Positions 18,972 through 27,549 of a DNA stretch of 64,000 nucleotides are shown here, piece by piece. The position numbers and the translations under genes were made by a program. Origin of the DNA: Pelomonas baiyunensis (GTDB lineage Bacteria > Pseudomonadota > Gammaproteobacteria > Burkholderiales > Burkholderiaceae_C); contig NZ_JBIGIB010000008.1 in the NCBI RefSeq assembly GCF_043555935.1, forward strand, positions 34,371-98,370, in the 5' to 3' direction. The notes under the pieces were generated by a model, which saw nothing but the letters and a program-made list of their open reading frames with translations, was not told the DNA's origin and did not search any database. Positions within the stretch are counted from its first letter, which is position 1; each line of letters begins with the position of its first letter.

Positions 18972-21276
18972 TGCCTTGCTCACCTGGGCGTGCAGCTACG
19001 CCTTTCACAGCACCGTGCTGATCGGCGGCCTCTGGGCCGTGGAGCGCGCGGGCGGCCTGGCTCGGTTGACCACGGGCACGCAAGAGCTGCTGTGGCGCTT
19101 GGCGCTGCTGGGCGGGCTGGTCAGCGCGACGTTGGCGGCGGGCCTGGCGCCGCAGGTGCCGTCGCCTGCGGGGGCCTCGGCCCGCGCGGAGATGGCTGAC
19201 GTTCAGCCGCGCGCTGCCGTGGCCGCACCGCCACCCCGGGCCCCAACCGCGCCGGGGGGGGCGGTGACTGCCCCGGCCGCCCCCGCCACCCCTGCCACCC
19301 GCGTGCCGCAACTGGGCGTGTCCGGCTGGGTGGCCGCGGTTGCGCCCAAGGCGCAAGACCTGGCTGTGGCCGGCGTGCTGGTGTGGCTGGCGGGCGCGTG
19401 CGTGCTGCTGGTTGGCGTGGCGTTGCAATGGGCCTGGCTGGTGCGAGGTGTGCGTCGGCTGGCGCCGCTGCACCATGCGCGCTGGCAGGCGTGGCTGGCG
19501 GAGCAGGCCGCGGCGCTGGGCGTGGCCGCGCCCGCGCTGCGCCTGGCGCGGCCCGGCTGGGCCAGCCCCTTGCTGGCGCCCGGGCCAGTGCTGTGTTTGC
19601 CCGCCTGGTGCCTGAGCCTGCCGGACGACGAGGCCCGCGCGGTGCTGAGCCACGAGCTGGCCCACCTGCGCCGGCGTGACCCCGCGTGGCGCCTGCTGTC
19701 GGCCGGGGTGCAGGCCCTGCTGTGGCCGCAGCTGCTGAACCGCATCGCGCTGCGGCGGTTGGACCTGTTGGCCGAACTGGCGTGCGACGCCGCAGCCAGC
19801 ACACCGGCCGGCCAGCGCCTGGCCCTGGCGCAAAGCCTGCTGCGCTGCGCCGAGGCAATGAAGACCGCAGGCCACCGCCCTGGCCCGGCGTTGGCCTGCG
19901 GTGCGGTGGGTGGCGGCTCGGCGCTGGTGGCGCGGGTGCGCCAGCTGCTGAAGCCCGAAGGCACGCCGGTTCCGCCGGAGCGCCGGGCCCTGCGCTGGGG
20001 CGGGGTGGCCGTGATGGTGGCGGCCTTGCTGGCGCTGCCGGCGGTGGTGGTCAGCCACACCCAGGGGCGCAGCCTGCTGGAGCGCGCGGGGCTGGACGGC
20101 GTGGCCGATGCGCTGCAGCTGCACGAGCTTCTCACCACCGGCGGGCACCGCCGCATCTACAGCCGCTACCCCGGCGGCAACTTTGCGGTGACCGTGTCCG
20201 GTGAGCTGAGCTTCAACGATGCCGAGGACGATGTCGAGACCCTGACCGGCCGCATCGTTGTGCGTGAGCGGGCCGAGGGCCTGTCCCGCGAAATGACGCT
20301 GGTGGCCGAGCCGGGCGGTGGCATCCAGCGCAGCTACCGCGTCGGCGGCGAGCCGGCCGTGCTGGACGATGCCGGCCGCCGCTGGTGGGCGCAGGCGGTG
20401 CAGCGCATGGCCGAGTCGCTGGTGGCGCCGGAGGTGCGGGCCCGCAAGCGTTTCGCTCAGGGCGGCTTTGAGGCGGTGCTGGCGGACGTGGAGCGCGCCC
20501 GCGACGGCCACGAGCGCGGGCGGCGCATCCGCGCCACGCTGCCGTTGCAGCAGCCGCTGCCCGCGGCCGTGCAAGACCGGCTGATCGCCGCTGCCGCGTC
20601 GATCGACAGCGCGTTCGAGAAGCGCGAGGCGCTGGCCGCAATCGCCCGTCAGCCGTTGGCCGAAGCCCAGCAACTGGCGTGGCTGGGCGCCGTGGCCGGC
20701 ATCGACAGCGATTTCGACCGGCGCGAGGCGCTGGAGGCCATGACCCCGCAGCTGCTGCCGCAGCCCGCCGTGCTGGCCGCCTGGGGCGAGGTGCTGGCGC
20801 GCATGGGCAGCGACTTCGAGCAACGCACCGCCATCACCGCGCAGGTGGATGCCCACCCCCAGCCGGCGGTGCTGGCGGCCGCGTTGCGCGCGGTGACGCA
20901 CCTGCAAGGCGACTTTGAGCGGCGTGAGGCGCTGGGCGCGGTGGCCCGCCAACTGCAGGGGGACGAAGCCGAGTTGGTGGCGGCCTATGCCCAGGCCGCC
21001 TCGGGCATTGCGGGTGGGTTTGAGCGCCGCGAAGCGCTCAGCCAGCTGCTGGACCGCCCGCGCCTGACGCCTGCCGGCCTGGAGCGTGTGCTGGCCAGTG
21101 CCGAGGCCATGGACGGCGGCTTCGACCGCCTGCAGGTGCTGTTGCGCGTGGCCGAGAAACTGACTGCCGCCTCGCCGGTGGACGCCGCGCTGGTGCAACG
21201 CCTGCGCCGCGCCGGGCGGGGCCTTGGCGACCACGAACGCGGGCAGCTGGAGAACGCGCTGGACCGTCTGGGCTGA
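18964..21276 (+). CDS. M56-family membrane metalloprotease with six FERREAL-type C-terminal repeats
   Basis: 770 residues. The N-terminal part is a BlaR1/MecR1-like membrane protease: several hydrophobic segments (about 10-60, 130-165 and 345-365) and the zinc site HELAH (230-234, within SHELAHLRRRD). The extracytoplasmic part is not a penicillin-binding sensor domain. Instead the last 230 residues hold six repeats of about 33 residues centred on sequences such as SDFDRREAL, GDFERREAL and GGFERREAL. It probably cleaves the co-encoded BlaI repressor in response to an unknown signal. Very high-GC third positions make the opposite strand open over its whole length; that frame is a shadow. Confidence 0.85.
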   Translation: MTDALLTWACSYAFHSTVLIGGLWAVERAGGLARLTTGTQELLWRLALLGGLVSATLAAGLAPQVPSPAGASARAEMADVQPRAAVAAPPPRAPTAPGGAVTAPAAPATPATRVPQLGVSGWVAAVAPKAQDLAVAGVLVWLAGACVLLVGVALQWAWLVRGVRRLAPLHHARWQAWLAEQAAALGVAAPALRLARPGWASPLLAPGPVLCLPAWCLSLPDDEARAVLSHELAHLRRRDPAWRLLSAGVQALLWPQLLNRIALRRLDLLAELACDAAASTPAGQRLALAQSLLRCAEAMKTAGHRPGPALACGAVGGGSALVARVRQLLKPEGTPVPPERRALRWGGVAVMVAALLALPAVVVSHTQGRSLLERAGLDGVADALQLHELLTTGGHRRIYSRYPGGNFAVTVSGELSFNDAEDDVETLTGRIVVRERAEGLSREMTLVAEPGGGIQRSYRVGGEPAVLDDAGRRWWAQAVQRMAESLVAPEVRARKRFAQGGFEAVLADVERARDGHERGRRIRATLPLQQPLPAAVQDRLIAAAASIDSAFEKREALAAIARQPLAEAQQLAWLGAVAGIDSDFDRREALEAMTPQLLPQPAVLAAWGEVLARMGSDFEQRTAITAQVDAHPQPAVLAAALRAVTHLQGDFERREALGAVARQLQGDEAELVAAYAQAASGIAGGFERREALSQLLDRPRLTPAGLERVLASAEAMDGGFDRLQVLLRVAEKLTAASPVDAALVQRLRRAGRGLGDHERGQLENALDRLG

Positions 21277-21300
21277 GCCGCTGGCCTTGCCGCTCGGTAC

Positions 21301-21360
21301 GGCTGGATGCGGCTGGGTGCCGCTGGATGAGGCCGGGTGCGGATCAGTGCGGCTCGGGCA
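21301..21360. repeat. six imperfect 10-bp tandem repeats
   Basis: The 60 bases read as decamers GGCTGGATGC, GGCTGGGTGC, CGCTGGATGA, GGCCGGGTGC, GGATCAGTGC, GGCTCGGGCA. The array starts 24 bp after the M56 stop and runs into the last codons and stop of the convergent HD-GYP-like gene. Confidence 0.65.
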
Positions 21361-22477
21361 CTGCCTGCATCAGCTTCTCCAGCCCCACGCGCAGCTTCAG
21401 CCCGGCCCACGGAATCACCGCGGCAATGCCGAACTCGGCGCGGGCCGTGTCGCGCTGGGCGGGCTCGGGCAGCCCCTGGCCGCTGCGGTCGCTCAGCACC
21501 GCCACGCGGGGCGTGCTGGCGGTGTCGCCGCGCCGCATCACCAGGCCCACCTCGCCAGACTTCAAGCGCACTGCACAGCCCGGGGGGTACAGGCCGAATT
21601 CCTTGATCAGCGCGGCCGTCATCACATCGCCCCGGCCGGCCTGGAACTGCAGGCGGGCAGCGGCATCGGCCAGCAGCGGCGCGCGGCGCAGGCGGGGGCT
21701 GAGCTTGGCGGTGAAGGTGTCGGCGCTGTGCAGCAGCTGTGCCACCTCGTGCACCTTGGCCGGCCGGCAGGGGTAGCCGGTGCCGCCGTCTTCTTCGTGG
21801 TGCTGGCGCACGGCGTCCAGCCAGTCGCGGTCGGTCACGCCGGCCATCTCCAGCAGGGCCGCGCTGCGCTCGGGGTGTGAGTGGATTTCGGCCCGCTGCA
21901 GCGGCGTCACCGGCGACACCTGGGTCACCAGCCGGTTCTGCAGGTCGGCCATGGCGAGGTTCATCGTCAGCGCGGCGCGCACGGCGCACTGCTTTTGCGC
22001 CAGGCCCCAGCCCAGCCGCGTGGCCGCCAGGCAGGCCGCGGTGGCGGTGTGCACCGCATGGCGGCTGGCGTACGACGAGGTGCCGCCCTGCTCGGCCTCG
22101 GTGCGCACGGTCTGCAGGATGGCGAGGTCCGGGTCGCGTTCGATCAGCGCCAGCAGCGGGCGCGAGGCACGGTCCAGCGTGTGCGTGAAGTCACCGGCCG
22201 GCGTGGTGCGCAGCAGGCGCGCCATGGCGTTGACCTGGGCGTCCCAGTAGGCGGGCAGTTGGTCAGCCCGGGCACGCGCGATGTCGTCCGACGGGTCGCC
22301 CAGCTCGCGCGGGTCCACGCGGGCATCGCGGTCGATGAGCTTGTCCAGCTGGCCCAGCTGGTCGAAGCGGTGGCCCTTGGCCAGCAGCAGGCGGCCGCCG
22401 GTGTCGTAGATGCTGAGCGGCGTCGGCTGATCCGGCGCAAAGCGCTCGCGGTGCAGGCTCAGGGGCTCGAAGTCCAT
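21344..22477 (-). CDS. degenerate HD-GYP domain protein
   Basis: 377 residues. The second half resembles HD-GYP c-di-GMP phosphodiesterases: HAVHTATAACLAA, then HPERSAALLEMAGV, QHHEEDGGTGYP (the GYP motif) and LLHSADTFTAKLSPR. But the metal-binding HD pair is missing; the aligned stretch reads LTMNLAMADL. Several members of this group are regulatory rather than catalytic, and I expect weak or no phosphodiesterase activity. The start at 22477 (MDFEPLSLHRERF) is chosen because longer in-frame sequence is atypical. The stop lies inside a decamer repeat array. Confidence 0.75.
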   Translation of the reverse strand: MDFEPLSLHRERFAPDQPTPLSIYDTGGRLLLAKGHRFDQLGQLDKLIDRDARVDPRELGDPSDDIARARADQLPAYWDAQVNAMARLLRTTPAGDFTHTLDRASRPLLALIERDPDLAILQTVRTEAEQGGTSSYASRHAVHTATAACLAATRLGWGLAQKQCAVRAALTMNLAMADLQNRLVTQVSPVTPLQRAEIHSHPERSAALLEMAGVTDRDWLDAVRQHHEEDGGTGYPCRPAKVHEVAQLLHSADTFTAKLSPRLRRAPLLADAAARLQFQAGRGDVMTAALIKEFGLYPPGCAVRLKSGEVGLVMRRGDTASTPRVAVLSDRSGQGLPEPAQRDTARAEFGIAAVIPWAGLKLRVGLEKLMQAVPEPH

Positions 22478-22680
22478 CGCGTCACGGGCGACGTTCAGCC
22501 TGGCGACCCCCTCGGCCCCAGGCTGACCCAACGTCTTGCTTTTGTAGAGGGCGCGATTACAGCCGCCATTGCCGCGCTGTGGAGCCCGTGTCTGCACCCA
22601 GCGGCGTGACTTGCCGCACGGCGGCGGCGGCCTTGTGAAGGCCCGGGGCCGGTGCGTGGCCCCGTTGAGCTCTGCGCCGC

Positions 22681-23592
22681 TCAGCCCCGCTTGGCCAGCA
22701 CCGCCCGCGCCACGCGCGACACCGGCTCGCGACCCAGCACGCCGGAGATGAAGGCGCCAGCGTCCACGAGCCGGTCCAGATCAATGCCGGTTTCAATGCC
22801 CAGGCCGTTCAGCAGGAACACCACGTCCTCCGTCGCCACGTTGCCCGTCGCGCCCTTGGCATAGGGGCAGCCGCCCAGGCCCGCCACGCTGGCGTGGAAG
22901 CTGTGCACGCCCACCTCCAGGCTGGCGTACAGGTTGGTCAGCGCCTGGCCGTAGGTGTCGTGGAAGTGGCCCGACACCTCGGCCGTGGGGAAGTGCTTCA
23001 GCGCCCGCTCCATGGCGGCTTGCACCTTGCGCGGCGTGCCCACGCCGATGGTGTCGGCAATGTCGATGGCGTCCACGCCCAACGCACGCAGCGGCTTCAC
23101 GACGGCTTCCACCTGGTCCGCCGAGATCTCGCCCTCGTACGGGCAGCCCAGGGCGCAGGACAGCGCCGCCCGCACCTTCACGCCGGCCGCATGCGCGCCT
23201 TCGATGACCGGTGCGAAGCGCTCCAGGCTCTCGGCGATGGAGCAGTTGATGTTCTTCTGCGTGAAGGCCTCGCTGGCCGCGGTGAACACCAGGATCTCGT
23301 CGGGCCGGGATGCCAGCGCGGGCTCCAGGCCTTTGAGGTTGGGCACCAGCACGGAGTAGCGCACGCCGGGCTTGCGCGTGATGGCGGCCATCACGGCGGT
23401 GTTGTCGGCCATCTGCGGCACCCACTTCGGGCTCACGAAGCTGGTGACTTCAATTTCCTTCAGGCCGGCGTCCTGCAGCAGGGCGACGAGCTGCGCCTTG
23501 TGCTCAGTGGCCACGTTGGCCTTCTCGTTCTGCAGCCCGTCGCGCGGGCCGACGTCGAGGATCTTGACGTGCGAGGGGAGCGTCATGGTCAT
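22681..23592 (-). CDS. mvaB: hydroxymethylglutaryl-CoA lyase
   Basis: Cleaves 3-hydroxy-3-methylglutaryl-CoA into acetoacetate and acetyl-CoA, the last step of leucine breakdown. 303 residues, family-normal. Seen are VGPRDGLQNE (substrate and metal region near the N-terminus), SFVSPKWVPQMAD, HFHDTYGQ (metal ligands), and the signature SVAGLGGCPYAKGATGNVATED containing the catalytic Cys. Its start overlaps the stop of mccA by 4 bp, so it is translationally coupled and is the last gene of the long minus-strand leucine/biotin train. Confidence 0.96.
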   Translation of the reverse strand: MTMTLPSHVKILDVGPRDGLQNEKANVATEHKAQLVALLQDAGLKEIEVTSFVSPKWVPQMADNTAVMAAITRKPGVRYSVLVPNLKGLEPALASRPDEILVFTAASEAFTQKNINCSIAESLERFAPVIEGAHAAGVKVRAALSCALGCPYEGEISADQVEAVVKPLRALGVDAIDIADTIGVGTPRKVQAAMERALKHFPTAEVSGHFHDTYGQALTNLYASLEVGVHSFHASVAGLGGCPYAKGATGNVATEDVVFLLNGLGIETGIDLDRLVDAGAFISGVLGREPVSRVARAVLAKRG

Positions 23593-25571
23593 GATTCCAG
23601 CTTCAACAGCTCGGCGCCGTCGCTCACCTGGTCCCCCACGGCAAACAGCAGCTCGGCGACCTTGCCGTCGCGCGGCGACGAGATGGTGTGCTCCATCTTC
23701 ATCGCCTCCATCACGGCCAGCGGTTGGCCCTTGGTGACGGTGTCGCCCGCTTTGGCGAGGAAGGCCACCAGCTTGCCCGGCATCGGGGCCGTGAGGCGGC
23801 CACCTTCGGCCGCGCCATCACCCGCATGGGCAATCACATCCACCTCGGTCAGCACGGCCGACCCCTCGGCGCCGAACACCGCCACGCGCTCGCCCTGGGC
23901 GTAGGTCTTCACGCGCACCCGGTCGGTGCCGAGGAAGAGTTCGTGCGTCTCGGCATCGCTGCTCTGCACGGCGAACTCGATGGCCTCGCCTTCAACCGTC
24001 AGCGTCATGCTGCCGCGGTGCTGGCGCGCCAGCAGCACTTCGTGGTGCGTGCCGCCGGCTTCCAGGTCGAAGCGGCGGGTGGCCGCGCCGAACAGGCGGA
24101 AGCCGTCGCGGGCGCTCCACGGGTCGGTGCCTTGGGTGGTGGCCTCCACGGCCAGCGTGTGCGCGACGACAGCAGCCGCGCTCACGCGCAGCGGCAGGCC
24201 GGGCTGGTCGAACAGCGCGGCGCGCTCGCGCTCGATGAGGCCGGTGTCCAGGTCGGCCCCGGCGAACGAGGCCGTGGCCGCGCAGCGGCGCAGGAAGGCG
24301 ACGTTGGTGTGCAGGCCCACGATGTGCGTGTCGCGCAGCGCAGCGTCCAGCCGGGCCAGCGCCTGCGCGCGGTCCTCGCCCCAGACGATGAGCTTGGCGA
24401 TCATCGAGTCGTAGAACGGGCTGATCGCGTCACCCTCGCGCACGCCGGCGTCGATCCGCACATCGCCCCGCTGGAACGCGACGTGGGCCGGCCAGCGCGC
24501 CACGTCCAGCGTGCCGGTGGCGGGCAGGAAGCCGCCGTCCGGGTTCTCGGCGCAGATGCGCGCCTCGATGGCGTGGCCATGCATCGTCAGCTCGTGTTGC
24601 TTCAGCGGCAGCGGCTGGCCCGCAGCCACGCGCAGCTGCCACTCCACCAGGTCTTGCCCGGTGATGGCTTCCGTCACCGGGTGCTCCACCTGCAGCCGGG
24701 TGTTCATCTCCATGAAGTAGAAGCGGCCATCTTGCTCGGCAATGAATTCCACCGTGCCCGCGCCCACGTAGCCGACGGCCTTGGCGGCCGCGACGGCGGC
24801 CTCGCCCATCTGCGCGCGGCGCTCGGGCGTCATGCCCGGCGCGGGGGCTTCTTCCAGCACCTTCTGGTGGCGGCGTTGCACCGAGCAGTCGCGCTCGAAC
24901 AGGTACACGCAGTCGCCGTGCGTGTCACCAAACACCTGGATCTCGATGTGGCGGGGCTTCTGCACGTAGCGCTCGATCAGCACCGCGTCGTCGCCAAAGC
25001 TGTTGATGGCCTCGCGCTTGCAGGAGGCGAGTGCCGCGTCGAATTCGTCGGCGCTGAACACCGCACGCATGCCCTTGCCGCCGCCGCCCGCGCTGGCCTT
25101 GATGAGCACCGGGTAGCCGATGCGATCGGCTTCGCGCTTGAGCAGCGCGGGGGCTTGATCGGCGCCGTGGTAGCCCGGCACCAGCGGCACCTGGGCCGCT
25201 TCCATCAGCCGCTTGGATTCGGCCTTCAGGCCCATGGCCTGGATGGCGCTGGGCGGCGGGCCGATGAACACCACGCCCGCGTCGGCACAGGCCTGCGCAA
25301 ACGCCTCGTTCTCGCTCAAGAAACCGTAGCCGGGGTGCACCGCCTGCGCGCCCGTGGCCTTGGCCGCGGCCAGGATGCGCTCCCACTGCAGGTAAGAGTC
25401 GCGCGGGGCCGGGCCGCCGATCAGCACGGCCTCGTCGCAGGCCTTCACGTGCTGCGCATTCGCGTCAGCCTCGGAGTAGACGGCGACCGTCTGGATGCCC
25501 AGGCGGCGGGCGGTGGCGGCCACGCGGCAGGCGATTTCGCCGCGGTTGGCGATCAGGATTTTCTTGAACAT
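23589..25571 (-). CDS. mccA: 3-methylcrotonyl-CoA carboxylase, biotin-carrying alpha subunit
   Basis: 660 residues. Biotin carboxylase domain at residues 1 to about 450 (FKKILIANRGEIACRV, the Gly-rich ATP loop KASAGGGGKGMR, GAGTVEFI, MNTRLQVEHPVTE) and a C-terminal biotinyl domain with VMEAMKMEHT, whose Lys625 is the biotin site. With MccB it carboxylates 3-methylcrotonyl-CoA in leucine catabolism. Distinction from propionyl- or geranyl-CoA carboxylase rests on the cluster: mccB, liuC and mvaB share the strand. Oddly, the mccB gene is about 10 kb upstream with the bio operon between. GGAG ribosome site before ATG 25571. Confidence 0.93.
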   Translation of the reverse strand: MFKKILIANRGEIACRVAATARRLGIQTVAVYSEADANAQHVKACDEAVLIGGPAPRDSYLQWERILAAAKATGAQAVHPGYGFLSENEAFAQACADAGVVFIGPPPSAIQAMGLKAESKRLMEAAQVPLVPGYHGADQAPALLKREADRIGYPVLIKASAGGGGKGMRAVFSADEFDAALASCKREAINSFGDDAVLIERYVQKPRHIEIQVFGDTHGDCVYLFERDCSVQRRHQKVLEEAPAPGMTPERRAQMGEAAVAAAKAVGYVGAGTVEFIAEQDGRFYFMEMNTRLQVEHPVTEAITGQDLVEWQLRVAAGQPLPLKQHELTMHGHAIEARICAENPDGGFLPATGTLDVARWPAHVAFQRGDVRIDAGVREGDAISPFYDSMIAKLIVWGEDRAQALARLDAALRDTHIVGLHTNVAFLRRCAATASFAGADLDTGLIERERAALFDQPGLPLRVSAAAVVAHTLAVEATTQGTDPWSARDGFRLFGAATRRFDLEAGGTHHEVLLARQHRGSMTLTVEGEAIEFAVQSSDAETHELFLGTDRVRVKTYAQGERVAVFGAEGSAVLTEVDVIAHAGDGAAEGGRLTAPMPGKLVAFLAKAGDTVTKGQPLAVMEAMKMEHTISSPRDGKVAELLFAVGDQVSDGAELLKLES

Positions 25572-25584
25572 GGATGGTGTCTCC

Positions 25585-27306
25585 TCAAGGGGCCAGTCCC
25601 AGGCGCTCCAAGGCTTGTGGCCGCAGGCGCAGGACGTGATGAATGGGCAGGTCAGGAAACGGGGTGGGGCAGGTGACGGAAACCGTTGCGGCGGGGCCAA
25701 CGTCCAGCGCCACCGGCAGACCTGCTGCGCAGGCGGAACTTGCAGCCTGCCAGGCGCCCACTGGGTCGCTGAACGGGGATATGCCCGCGATGCGGCCCAC
25801 GCGCATGTCGCCCCGCAATTGATGACAGGAGGGGATGGACTCGATCCGAAAATGGTCTGCCTGGGTCCAGAAGCCCATGCGGCCGCAGTCGGCCGTCATC
25901 AGCGCGCCCATCAGCCCGCTCCCCAGCCGGCTGCGAACGGCCGAGGGCAGTTCCGTGCCGGCCACCAAATCTTGAATGTCCAGGACGTCGCGCCAGTCGC
26001 GTTGCAGTGCGCTGCTGAAGCCTTGTTGAGGGTCGAGCAACAGTCGGTGCATACGACCTGACTGGCCCGAATCGGCCCAGCGAGCGATCGCAGCGACGTC
26101 CACCGCAGCTTTGGTGTTTTGAAACAAACTGGCGGCCATGTCCACGGGCGCTGCGTCGCGGGGGCGGGTAGCTTGCGCCAGGAGCATCAACGTCTGGCCG
26201 CACGCGTAGGTGTCGTCATCGCGGTTGAAGCCGGTGGGTAACGTGGCAGACGCACGGTCGCTGCGCGCGAACAGGCAATTGTTCAGCGCCGTTTCCAGCG
26301 AGGCTTGCCAGCGGTCGGGGCTGTACAGCCCAGCCTCGCGCATCAACAGCCCGGCCATCCATTCGGCATGGCCTTCGTGGATCCACGGGCGGTCTGCATC
26401 GGTGCGGTAGATGCCGGTGTCCCACCAATGCGTTACTTCATGCGCGACAAAGCGCTGAACCTGTCCCGCGATATCGAATCCCTGCGGCACAGCAGGGTCG
26501 AACCGCAGGCTCATCATCCGGCCGGCGGTCACATCACCGCGAAACCCATGCAGGCCAGGGGCCGAACTGGTCACGGCCGTCCAGGGTCCAGCAGGGGCCA
26601 CGCCATAGGCGCGTGCCAGCCGCGCCGTGTTACGTCGCAGTGCGTCGCGCACGGCACTTCTCACTGTCGCGTCCACAGCTTGATCGTGGATCAGGACGCC
26701 GCCCGGCAACTGTTCGATCTCGGCACTGCCAAGCCAGACGTATTCGTGCGAGCCGCTGGCATCGAAGCCAGCCTGGGTTTTCCCATCGTCCTGGGCGGCA
26801 AACGCGACCTGTTTGGCCGGCAGTACGCGGTCGATCGGCAGGCTCGAAACCTGGCCGGCCACCACAGTGCGAGCGCCCCGGTTCGCAACCCAGCGCCAGC
26901 GCACGGTATGGCCCGGCGGTACAGCGCTGAAAAAACCCAGGTAGGTCATCACGGCCGCACGGCCAGCCGGAAAGGCGGGCTCGTTGACGGCATAGCGATT
27001 CAACAGCCGTGGCGTGATTCGGAAGATGGCTGAGCGACAGCCGGCTGCGAGCATGACCGTGACACGCGGCTTCAAGGTCACGCTGGCGCAATGTCCCAAG
27101 GGCGCGGCCATCTCCGTCCAGACCGTGTGCATGACTTCCTGCTGATTGAACAGCGGCACCTCGCGAACGCCCGGTGGGGGCGTGTAGCTCACGAGCAATG
27201 AGCCGTCATCAGTCAACCGCTGCTCAATGAGCAGTTCACCCGCCGATGCCTGGGTGGTCAGTGCGAGCAGGAGAGATGCAATGGAGCCAGGCAGCTTTAT
27301 CGACAC
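25585..27306 (-). CDS. exported gluzincin-like metallopeptidase of unknown family
   Basis: 573 residues from a GTG start at 27306, chosen because it has a GGAGG site and begins a signal peptide (about 1-23, LLLALTTQASA). The zinc site is HEVTHWW (His289, Glu290, His293) followed by PWIHEGHAEWMAG, whose Glu311 lies 18 residues after His293, an arrangement like M1 peptidases (HExxH plus EGxAEW). The surrounding sequence does not match a family I know. Codon use looks slightly less GC-rich than its neighbours. It sits between bioB/lipoprotein and mccA in the same train, with no evident role in either pathway. Confidence 0.75.
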   Translation of the reverse strand: MSIKLPGSIASLLLALTTQASAGELLIEQRLTDDGSLLVSYTPPPGVREVPLFNQQEVMHTVWTEMAAPLGHCASVTLKPRVTVMLAAGCRSAIFRITPRLLNRYAVNEPAFPAGRAAVMTYLGFFSAVPPGHTVRWRWVANRGARTVVAGQVSSLPIDRVLPAKQVAFAAQDDGKTQAGFDASGSHEYVWLGSAEIEQLPGGVLIHDQAVDATVRSAVRDALRRNTARLARAYGVAPAGPWTAVTSSAPGLHGFRGDVTAGRMMSLRFDPAVPQGFDIAGQVQRFVAHEVTHWWDTGIYRTDADRPWIHEGHAEWMAGLLMREAGLYSPDRWQASLETALNNCLFARSDRASATLPTGFNRDDDTYACGQTLMLLAQATRPRDAAPVDMAASLFQNTKAAVDVAAIARWADSGQSGRMHRLLLDPQQGFSSALQRDWRDVLDIQDLVAGTELPSAVRSRLGSGLMGALMTADCGRMGFWTQADHFRIESIPSCHQLRGDMRVGRIAGISPFSDPVGAWQAASSACAAGLPVALDVGPAATVSVTCPTPFPDLPIHHVLRLRPQALERLGLAP

Positions 27307-27341
27307 AGGGGGACCTCCGGGATGTTGGCAACGCGGAGCGA

Positions 27342-27548
27342 TCAGCCCGGCTTGCCTTCTTTCAGGCGCTTGCGCTGCGCCTCGTAGTCTTCGTAGCTTT
27401 GGCTGTTGGCCTTGCGGCAGGCCGTGCGGTCTTGGGCGCTGTAGGCGCGGTCGCACGAGTCCAGCGCGCGGTCTTGCGCGATGTCGTACAGCAAGCCGCA
27501 GCCGGACAGGCCTGCCGCAGCGAGCAGCAACAGCACGGCGGTCTTCAT
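27342..27548 (-). CDS. small lipoprotein
   Basis: 68 residues with a lipoprotein signal: MKTAVLLLLAAAGLSGCG, lipobox LSGC with Cys17 as the lipidation site. The mature part is a short, charged, helical segment (residues about 20-68) with two cysteines (SCDRAYSAQDRTACRK) that could form a disulfide. It starts one base after the bioB stop, so it is likely translated from the bio transcript. No function known. Confidence 0.7.
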   Translation of the reverse strand: MKTAVLLLLAAAGLSGCGLLYDIAQDRALDSCDRAYSAQDRTACRKANSQSYEDYEAQRKRLKEGKPG

Positions 27549-27549
27549 C

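Noticed and set aside
18877..21234. 785-residue minus-strand frame opposite the M56 protease gene
   Set aside because: Antisense shadow: Gln/Arg/His-rich, no domains; the plus strand has clear M56 and repeat motifs.
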